Positions 6,002 to 11,476 of a DNA stretch of 11,476 nt are shown one piece after another. Each line of letters starts with the position of its first letter. Positions within the stretch are counted from its first letter, which is position 1. The DNA comes from Deltaproteobacteria bacterium UBA6967 (GTDB taxonomy: Bacteria > SAR324 > NAC60-12), in the NCBI GenBank assembly GCA_002450295.1, contig DJYX01000063.1, positions 4,018 to 15,493 of the forward strand. Direction: 5' to 3'. The position numbers and the translations under genes are program-made. The notes under the pieces are model-generated. The model had not been told where the DNA came from. It saw nothing but the letters and a program-made list of their open reading frames with translations, and did not search any database.

Positions 6002-7013
6002 ATGCTGCCCGATTGGTGAACTCGACTAGTTCTTCCAAGCGTTGCCAAGCCTTGCCAGAGTCTACCAGTTGGGCTGCCTGCTCCACACCATCCCTCAGGT
6101 TCTCTACCTTTCCTGCGACTACTAGAGCGCCTGCAGCATTGTAAAGAGCAACATGTCGTGGGGTGCCCTGATTTTTGCCTTGGAGAATCTTTCGGATCAT
6201 TTGGGCACTCTCTTCTGGACTGTCAATGCGCATCTCTTCCAAATTGCCTTTCGGCAGTCCCACCTCTTCAGGCTCCAGTTGATACAGTTCGACCTTACCG
6301 TCTCGAAGCTCTGCAACATGGGTTTTGGCTGTTGTGGTTAATTCACAGAGACCGTCTGCACCGTGAACCACCAGCGCGCGCTCTGCACCAAGTTCCGCAA
6401 GCACCTGAGCAATTCGAAAAGTCCATTCTACGTTGGGTACACCCACCAGCTGGCGCTGAGCTTGAGCCGGATTGGTCAATGGTCCAAGAATGTTGAAAAC
6501 GGTTGGGATTCCTAGCTCTCGACGAATTGGCCCCGCAAATCGCATTGCAGGATGGTGCTTAATCGCATAACAGAAGCAGAGTTGTAATTCCTGTAGGCAA
6601 GCCTCAACTTGCGAAAGATCCAAATCAATATTTACTCCTAGTGCCTGTAAGGCTTCTGCACTACCACTACGTCGCGTGTTGCTCCGATTTCCGTGCTTGG
6701 CCACAACAGCTCCTCCGGCAGCGGCGATCAACGCAGCGCAGGTGGAGATATTGAAGGTACTGATACCATTGCCTCCGGTACTACAAGTATCAATTGCATC
6801 ACTTGGAGCCTGGATCTTCTCGGAGCGCTCTCGCATAGCGTGGGCTGCACCGACAATCTCATCAATCGTTGCTCCTTTGGCCTGGAGCAGGGCAAGTAAC
6901 GCAGCTGCCTGTGTAGGAAACGCTTCTTCACTCATGACCCAGAGAATCATCTCCCGAGCCTCTTCGCGGCTCAGATTCCTTCGTTCAAGCAACTTAGCTA
7001 GCAGTTCTTTCAT
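6000..7013 (-). CDS. trpD: Anthranilate phosphoribosyltransferase with altered active-site motifs
   Basis: The second dedicated step of tryptophan synthesis: transfer of the phosphoribosyl group from PRPP to anthranilate. The 337 residues match the family's usual length. An all-helical N-terminal domain (1-70) is followed by the PRPP loop STGGNG at 78-83, FNIST at 87-91, KHGNRSNTRRSGSAE at 106-120, HPAMR at 154-158 and GPLTNPA at 177-183. VVHGADGLCEL at 215-225 closes the set. The family consensus is GTGGDG in the first motif and DGLDE in the last, so here Asp is Asn82 and the first Asp of the metal-binding DE pair is Cys223; Glu224 is kept. Whether the activity is normal is therefore open. 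GGAG eight bases before the ATG supports the start. It lies 18 bases behind the FtsK-like gene, apart from other trp genes. Confidence 0.92.
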   Translation of the reverse strand: MKELLAKLLERRNLSREEAREMILWVMSEEAFPTQAAALLALLQAKGATIDEIVGAAHAMRERSEKIQAPSDAIDTCSTGGNGISTFNISTCAALIAAAGGAVVAKHGNRSNTRRSGSAEALQALGVNIDLDLSQVEACLQELQLCFCYAIKHHPAMRFAGPIRRELGIPTVFNILGPLTNPAQAQRQLVGVPNVEWTFRIAQVLAELGAERALVVHGADGLCELTTTAKTHVAELRDGKVELYQLEPEEVGLPKGNLEEMRIDSPEESAQMIRKILQGKNQGTPRHVALYNAAGALVVAGKVENLRDGVEQAAQLVDSGKAWQRLEELVEFTNRAA

Positions 7014-7021
7014 CGACAGGG

Positions 7022-7025
7022 CTCC
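7022..7025 (-). promoter_or_regulatory. Ribosome binding site of trpD
   Basis: GGAG on the minus strand lies eight bases before the trpD ATG, within the 18-base gap after the upstream stop codon. It supports both the chosen start and co-transcription. Confidence 0.65.
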
Positions 7026-7031
7026 GCAAAC

Positions 7032-7970
7032 TCAGGGAAACGGTTGAGGTTTTTTCGGGAAAGTGGTGGGCCCCACAGAGAGCCCAACCGGGTTGGGTAA
7101 TTGTCTTGGAATGGTAGTTAAAACTGGAATTTCAATAACTTCTTCCTCCTGATACTGCAACCACTGCTCGTAGAGCATGGCTGCTTCGTTCAGGTTGTTT
7201 GGATCCTTGCGTTCCAATTGATCCAACATCGAAGGATTCTCGGTCAATAAGAAGTCTTCTTCTACTTCCTGCACCGTTGACGTTGATGGCTTCTTCGCCG
7301 GGACCGTTTCCGGCATCAGCGCCATAATCCGCAGGTTGCGCTTCAACCGTTCCCAAGCTTTGTACAATCCTCTGGGAATTGCTTGCCAAGGCAACCCATG
7401 CGCTAGTCCAAAAGCGGCAACAGTCAGCAATGCAAGACCTCGAAGGATTGGCAGGAAAGGCAGAGCAGTGTAGATACGCACACTCAGGTAGAAACAGACC
7501 GCACCAATTACTGCGGCGGCTTCTTGGTGAGGCAGATGCTGCAAGAGCCACTGTGAACCCAATAACCCGAGATAACCGTAACTCCAGAGACCTTGAAATG
7601 GGACGGTGTTGTGTTCCAGTGTCAACACCAACACATGCAAAATGGAAAGGAGCCAGCAGAGCAACAGGGCATGATACCATCCGCTGAGCAGAGAAAAGCA
7701 ATGCCAATGTGGTCTGCTCAGGGGGATTAGAAACCAGAACAGTAAGGGAGCCGGTGGGCCAAAGATTTCCAGCAGCGACCCCCCAATCAGTGCACCTGGC
7801 AACCCTAACCAGTTGTGTATTCCCTCCGGTGGTGTCAGTGGGCTAAATACCGTAGGATCGACGAATTCAGCTGTCGCCAAAGCTACGCCACCGAGCAGCG
7901 CCAGTACGAGGAAAAACCAGTCAGATCGCCAACGTAAGCGTGGCGACGCTTCCAAATTGATCGTATCCAC
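7032..7970 (-). CDS. Membrane protein resembling the FtsK N-terminal (4TM) domain, without a motor
   Basis: A 312-residue protein. Residues 1-195 are membranous, with hydrophobic segments near 17-34, 56-84, 96-117, 130-165 (probably one or two spans) and 174-192. IHNWLGLPGALIGGSLLEIFG at 51-71 matches the HNWxGxxGAxxAdxLxxxFG signature of the FtsK_4TM domain. GYLGLLGSQWLL at 132-143 with AAAVIGAVCFYLSVR at 151-165 matches the GGxxGxxL...GAxxxxL region near its end. Residues 196-312 are a basic patch, then an acidic and proline-rich linker (VQEVEEDFLL, YEQWLQYQEEEV, a PxP-rich tail). The gamma/motor domain with Walker A that should follow is absent; trpD starts 18 bases later. It is likely a division- or membrane-associated anchor, perhaps partner to a motor encoded elsewhere. 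The start is GTG, with GGA eight bases upstream. Confidence 0.8.
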   Translation of the reverse strand: MDTINLEASPRLRWRSDWFFLVLALLGGVALATAEFVDPTVFSPLTPPEGIHNWLGLPGALIGGSLLEIFGPPAPLLFWFLIPLSRPHWHCFSLLSGWYHALLLCWLLSILHVLVLTLEHNTVPFQGLWSYGYLGLLGSQWLLQHLPHQEAAAVIGAVCFYLSVRIYTALPFLPILRGLALLTVAAFGLAHGLPWQAIPRGLYKAWERLKRNLRIMALMPETVPAKKPSTSTVQEVEEDFLLTENPSMLDQLERKDPNNLNEAAMLYEQWLQYQEEEVIEIPVLTTIPRQLPNPVGLSVGPTTFPKKPQPFP

Positions 7971-8021
7971 TGCGAAAATCCTTTCCTAACATCCCACCTA
8001 TCCTAGGTGAGGAATCCACAA

Positions 8022-8540
8022 TTACTTGGCAGGTAGCAGTCCCTGGTTTCTCAGAATCGCATAGATCTGTTCTGCTACCGGAGGAATGACATAGGAATCA
8101 ATCCGTTCTCCCAGCAAAGCCACTTCCCTCACCAGCGTGGAACTAACTACAAAAAGATCTGGCCGACCGAACAGGCAGAAGGTTTCCAGTTGAGGGTCAA
8201 TCCCCAAATTCCCAATCGCCTGCTGCAGTTCTCCATGAAAATCGTTTGTACTGCGTAATCCCTTGATGAGCACACTCGCGCCTTTACTCTGCGCATAGCG
8301 CACAGTGGGACCCTGGTAGGCATCAACACTCACGTTCCCCAAGCCAGGCAGATGATCCACATATGCCTGCATCATCTCCTTGCGTTCTTCCTGAGTGAAG
8401 AGATATTCCTTCTCTGGATTCACGGCAGCCGCCCAGTAGACGTGCTCAAAATGCCGGGCAGCACGCGTCACGATATCAGCGTGCCCGAGGGTCGGAGGAT
8501 TAGAACTGGTCGGGTAAATAGCCACACGGGTTGGGGCCAT
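8022..8540 (-). CDS. coaD: Phosphopantetheine adenylyltransferase (divergent)
   Basis: Transfers AMP from ATP to 4'-phosphopantetheine, the penultimate step of coenzyme A synthesis. From ATG 8540 it has 172 residues; CoaD is usually about 160. The nucleotidyltransferase fold shows as AIYPTSSNPPTLGH (the T/HxGH motif), then NPEKEYLFTQEER (phosphate-contacting Lys), VLIKGLRSTNDF (usual form V-RGLR-x-x-DF) and VVSSTLVREVALLGE (usual ISSSxVRE). The register, spacing and C-terminal YVIPPVAEQI are CoaD-like and not NadD-like. It departs from the consensus where GSFDPxTxGH reads TSSNPPTLGH and RGLR reads KGLR. GGAG nine bases before the ATG supports this start over the upstream in-frame TTG (8555). 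The gene follows mutS by 33 bases and precedes the FtsK-like gene by 51. Confidence 0.9.
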   Translation of the reverse strand: MAPTRVAIYPTSSNPPTLGHADIVTRAARHFEHVYWAAAVNPEKEYLFTQEERKEMMQAYVDHLPGLGNVSVDAYQGPTVRYAQSKGASVLIKGLRSTNDFHGELQQAIGNLGIDPQLETFCLFGRPDLFVVSSTLVREVALLGERIDSYVIPPVAEQIYAILRNQGLLPAK

Positions 8541-8549
8541 GGAGCGCTT

Positions 8550-8553
8550 CTCC
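8550..8553 (-). promoter_or_regulatory. Ribosome binding site deciding the coaD start
   Basis: GGAG on the minus strand ends nine bases before ATG 8540. The in-frame TTG at 8555 overlaps this site, so it cannot be served by it. Confidence 0.6.
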
Positions 8554-8573
8554 AAAGAACAAGGAAACGGGAA

Positions 8574-11261
8574 TCACTGCAGGCGCTGCTGCAACGCATG
8601 CAGCAGATTTAGTGCCTCCAGCGGGGTGGTTTGGGATAAATTGAGCGCTCGTAATTCCTCAACTAACCAGGAATCTTCAGCAAACAATGAAAGTTGCAGT
8701 TGGGAGCCGTTGACAGATTCTTGCGTTGCGGCTTCCTGATGCACAATTGGATGATCATACACGGGCGAAACCTCTTGCACCACATGCCCCAAAGTATGGG
8801 CCTGCTCAAGAGTCTGCAAAATCTGCTGGGCCCGCTGAATGACCAAGGGTGGCAAGCCAGCCAGCCGAGCAACCTGCACTCCGTAGCTCTTGTCAGCTTC
8901 TCCCGGACTAATCCTGCGTAAAAAGACAATGCGATCACCATCTTCCTCTATGCGTACGCTTGCATTCACAACTCCGGCCAATTGCTGCGCCAGTTCTGTG
9001 AGTTCATGATAGTGCGTTGCGCAAAGTGTCAGTGAGCCCAATTCGTGGAGATGTTCGACAATCGCCCAGGCGATGCTGATGCCGTCAAAGGTGCTCGTGC
9101 CACGTCCAATCTCATCCAATACGATCAGGCTATTTTCTGAGGCATTGTTGAGAATTGCTGCTGCCTCGTTCATTTCCACCATGAAGGTACTCTGCCCCTG
9201 ACTAAGGTTGTCAGAAGCCCCAACTCTGGTAAATACTCGATCTACTAGCGTCATTTCAGCAGAAGCAGCTGCTACAAAACAGCCAGTTTGGGCCATCAAC
9301 ACGTTCAGAGCAACCTGACGCATAAACGTCGACTTACCAGCCATGTTGGGGCCGGTAATCAGCAGAACCTGTCGCTTTTCTTCCTCCAAGTCAATGTCAT
9401 TCGGAACGAAAGGTTCGCCCAGATCCAGTTGCTCAATCACTGGATGCCGAGACGCTTGCAAGCAAAGTTGTCTTGAATGTCCAGTTTCCAGTAAGCGAGG
9501 CCGAACATAGTTAGCTGCCAAGGCCAGTTCGGCCCATCCAGACAGAACATCTAAAATGGCTAATTTGCGAGCACTTTCCTGAAGGCGTCCAAGTTGTTGA
9601 AGAACCTCCTGCCTTAGTTCCGCAAACAGCGCTTGCTCCAACTCCACACTACGTTCTTCTGCGCTAAGAATTTTCTCTTCAAACTCCTTTAGTTCCTGCG
9701 TGATATAGCGTTCCCCATTGGTCAGAGTCTGCTTGCGAAGATAATGGCCAGGAACCCGATTCTTGTGAGCATTGCTGACTTCCAAATAGTAGCCAAACAC
9801 CTTGTTGAAGCCCAGTTTAAGGCTGGCAATACCACTTCGCTCCCGCTCCTGTTGCAGCATTCGATTGAGAAACTCTTTGGAATCTGTGGTCAAGAGTCGC
9901 AGATCATCCAACTCCTGTGACACTCCGTCAGCGATGTAACCGCCCTCTGCCAATTTCAGAGAAGGCTCTGGCAACAACCGTTGTTCCAGCAGGGTGAGCA
10001 GGTCGTTCAGGGGATCAAAGGAAGCGCCCACCTCAACCAGTAATGGAGTAGACAAGGGTGCCAACAACTCCGGTAACAATTGCAGCGGTTCCAACGAACT
10101 GCGCAAAGCGAGGAAGTCACTGATGCCTGCGACCGGCAAACTAATCCGTCCTGCAATTCTGGGTAGATCCTGGACCTGAGACAACTGCTGACGCAGTTCC
10201 TGTCGCATTCGACCCTGCTTCTGGAACTCTTCAATCGCATCATAGCGAGCTTCCAGCGGTCCTTTGTCCAATAGTGGATAGCGCAGCCACTGTCGCAACT
10301 GGCGTGCTCCCATCGGAGTCACACATTGATTGAGCACATGAAAGAGTGTATGCCGCTTCTGTCCAGTGGGGGTTTCGAAGATCTCCAGGTTACGGATGGT
10401 TGTTTCATCCAGTGGCATTGTCTGACTGCGTCGTAACTGACGGATACTGGTTAGATGCGACAAGCTACACTGTTGTGTCTCACCCATATACTGTAGCAAT
10501 GCTCCAGCAGCCCGAATGCCGCGCGCCAATTCCTCCACACCAAACCCAGCAAGGTTCAGGGTGCCAAAATGTTCGAGAAGTCGCTGACGTGACGTCTGTG
10601 TGTCAAAATCATAGGCTGAGCGAATGGTCACTGCCTGCTCCCCAACCTTCGGAAGTTGCTTCAGTAGCTCTAGGACACTCTGCACAAACTCAGCTTCACC
10701 CTCGGTTCGAGCTTCTGGAAGCAACACCTCGCTTGGTTGTAGCTGACGCAAAAAGTCCAGGCACAACGAATTTTCACTTTCTTCAAACTCCGTGATTTCC
10801 AGTTCACCCGTGGAAAGATCGGCCCTGGCTAGCCCAGTACCAGCAGGACGCGCCTGCCAAAGCAAGGCAACTAGGTAGTGGTTGTCGTCAGGGGGGAGAA
10901 GTTCTGGGGAAACCGTGGTTCCAGGTGTGACAATCCGGACAATTTCTCGATTGACCAAGCCCTTTGCTTTGGCCGGATCTTCGGTCTGCTCACAAATAGC
11001 GACCTTGTATCCAGCAGCGGTCAGACGATTGAGATAGCTCTCGTAGGCGCGATAGGGGACACCGCACATTGGAATTGCCCCTTCCTGCTGCTTGTTCCGA
11101 GAAGTCAGCGCAATCTGGAGAATGGGCGCAGCCTTCACTGCATCATCTCCAAACATTTCGTAGAAGTCTCCCATGCGGAAGAAGAGGATCTTGTCCGGAT
11201 GCTGCCGCTTGGCATCATGGAACTGGCGCATCATCGGGGTTTCACTGGCCGGCTGGGACAT
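8574..11261 (-). CDS. mutS: DNA mismatch repair protein MutS
   Basis: Recognises mispaired and small looped DNA and starts methyl-directed-type repair with MutL. From ATG 11261 it has 895 residues, close to the usual 850-890. The mismatch-binding domain has MGDFYEMF with the Phe33-x-Glu35 wedge. The connector, core and clamp domains fill the middle, and the ATPase domain has Walker A GPNMAGKST at 637-645, Walker B LDEIGRGTS with Asp716-Glu717, and the ATHYHEL signature. The C-terminal helix LEALNLLHALQQRLQ fits the family's dimerisation end. The start was chosen because MSQPASETPMMRQF aligns with the family's TPMMxQY N-terminus. An in-frame TTG at 11378 would add 39 residues of no family likeness. 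It heads a minus-strand gene run with coaD, the FtsK-like gene and trpD. Confidence 0.97.
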   Translation of the reverse strand: MSQPASETPMMRQFHDAKRQHPDKILFFRMGDFYEMFGDDAVKAAPILQIALTSRNKQQEGAIPMCGVPYRAYESYLNRLTAAGYKVAICEQTEDPAKAKGLVNREIVRIVTPGTTVSPELLPPDDNHYLVALLWQARPAGTGLARADLSTGELEITEFEESENSLCLDFLRQLQPSEVLLPEARTEGEAEFVQSVLELLKQLPKVGEQAVTIRSAYDFDTQTSRQRLLEHFGTLNLAGFGVEELARGIRAAGALLQYMGETQQCSLSHLTSIRQLRRSQTMPLDETTIRNLEIFETPTGQKRHTLFHVLNQCVTPMGARQLRQWLRYPLLDKGPLEARYDAIEEFQKQGRMRQELRQQLSQVQDLPRIAGRISLPVAGISDFLALRSSLEPLQLLPELLAPLSTPLLVEVGASFDPLNDLLTLLEQRLLPEPSLKLAEGGYIADGVSQELDDLRLLTTDSKEFLNRMLQQERERSGIASLKLGFNKVFGYYLEVSNAHKNRVPGHYLRKQTLTNGERYITQELKEFEEKILSAEERSVELEQALFAELRQEVLQQLGRLQESARKLAILDVLSGWAELALAANYVRPRLLETGHSRQLCLQASRHPVIEQLDLGEPFVPNDIDLEEEKRQVLLITGPNMAGKSTFMRQVALNVLMAQTGCFVAAASAEMTLVDRVFTRVGASDNLSQGQSTFMVEMNEAAAILNNASENSLIVLDEIGRGTSTFDGISIAWAIVEHLHELGSLTLCATHYHELTELAQQLAGVVNASVRIEEDGDRIVFLRRISPGEADKSYGVQVARLAGLPPLVIQRAQQILQTLEQAHTLGHVVQEVSPVYDHPIVHQEAATQESVNGSQLQLSLFAEDSWLVEELRALNLSQTTPLEALNLLHALQQRLQ

Positions 11262-11406
11262 CGACAAATGAGGCTGGGGAGTGGCGTACAAGAGAGGCCC
11301 AAAGATTAGGTCAAAGTACGGAGGGTCAAAAAAGTTGCAAGCGAGAAACCTCTCGTCAACGGCGAGAATGGTAGTCAAATCAGGTGGATTGGCCCAGAAA
11401 AGAAAG

Positions 11407-11435
11407 TTGACATCCCCGTAAATTTTGCATAGTAT
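11407..11435 (+). promoter_or_regulatory. Sigma70 promoter of the tRNA gene
   Basis: A perfect -35, TTGACA (11407-11412), is followed 17 bases later by TAGTAT (11430-11435, four of six). The GC-rich discriminator GGCGGC follows, a feature of stringently controlled stable-RNA promoters. Transcription would start near 11442, giving a leader of under ten bases to the tRNA. Confidence 0.7.
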
Positions 11436-11449
11436 AGGCGGCTTCCTTG

Positions 11450-11476
11450 GCTGGCTTAGCTCAGTTGGTAGAGCAG
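11450..11476 (+). tRNA. tRNA gene, 5' part only (possibly tRNA-Thr)
   Basis: The sequence starts with a seven-base acceptor arm GCTGGCT, then T8-A9. A complete D arm follows, with stem GCTC/GAGC and loop AGTTGGTA containing the conserved A14 and G18-G19. The window ends at the first base of the anticodon stem, so the anticodon and 3' half are missing. The acceptor sequence is common in tRNA-Thr, but identity cannot be fixed here. Confidence 0.88.

Noticed and set aside
7014..7031. FtsK motor domain lost by a simple frameshift
   Set aside because: trpD starts within 18 bases and is itself complete, so no hidden motor sequence follows in any frame.
7995..8009. Hairpin CACCTA-TCC-TAGGTG between coaD and the FtsK-like gene as a terminator
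   Set aside because: The stem is only six bases and no T run follows on either strand. The short gap suggests read-through.
8541..8555. Upstream TTG start for coaD
   Set aside because: It overlaps the GGAG that correctly spaces to ATG 8540, and it adds residues ahead of the family's usual N-terminus.
10346..10795. Plus-strand open frame of 149 codons within mutS
   Set aside because: It lies opposite conserved MutS sequence and shows no recognisable protein features.
11262..11378. N-terminal extension of MutS from TTG 11378
   Set aside because: The extra 39 residues do not resemble MutS, no ribosome site supports the TTG, and ATG 11261 places TPMM at the usual distance from the start.
1..11476. 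Mobile elements, CRISPR arrays, prophage or defence genes
   Set aside because: No regularly spaced repeats, terminal inverted repeats, transposase, integrase or known defence motifs were seen on either strand.

Overview
The window reads as ordinary chromosome of a Gram-negative bacterium, probably a proteobacterium-like marine lineage. The evidence is a lipoprotein with a lipobox, a signal-peptide-bearing beta-barrel-like protein, MutS, TrpD, CoaD, and an Escherichia-like sigma70 promoter in front of a tRNA. A SAR324-like or deltaproteobacterial origin is a guess from overall gene style and cannot be proved here. No insertion sequence, integrase, prophage gene or CRISPR array is visible, and coding density is high.

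Left part (1-3865): the 3' part of a large gene for a metallo-beta-lactamase-fold enzyme with two cyclic-nucleotide-binding-like domains runs in from the left edge. It ends 2 bases from the stop of a convergent small zinc-finger gene with two CxxCxGxG motifs. That gene is divergent, across only 35 bp, from dcd (dCTP deaminase). The dcd stop codon overlaps the GTG start of a sugar-1-phosphate nucleotidyltransferase gene, so these two are probably translationally coupled. The 3' end of the nucleotidyltransferase gene overlaps, tail to tail, a small gene for a 69-residue lipoprotein.

Middle (3866-6002): a 204-bp divergent spacer with small palindromes precedes a gene for an exported, probably outer-membrane, beta-barrel protein. 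A doubtful short ORF follows, then a monocistronic quinone oxidoreductase gene (qor) with its own candidate promoter and a good ribosome binding site. A hairpin between the convergent qor and trpD stop codons probably serves as a terminator.

Right part (6000-11261, minus strand): transcription probably runs mutS - coaD - FtsK-N-terminal-like membrane protein - trpD, with gaps of 33, 51 and 18 bases. The products belong to mismatch repair, coenzyme A synthesis, the division or chromosome-segregation membrane apparatus, and tryptophan synthesis, so this looks like a housekeeping run and not a single pathway. Two products are odd. The membrane protein looks like the FtsK N-terminal anchor with no motor domain behind it. 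TrpD has non-consensus residues at two normally acidic positions of the PRPP/metal site. CoaD also has a divergent nucleotide-binding signature.

Right edge: a sigma70 promoter (TTGACA, 17-bp spacer, TAGTAT) drives a tRNA gene, possibly tRNA-Thr, which is cut off after its D arm.
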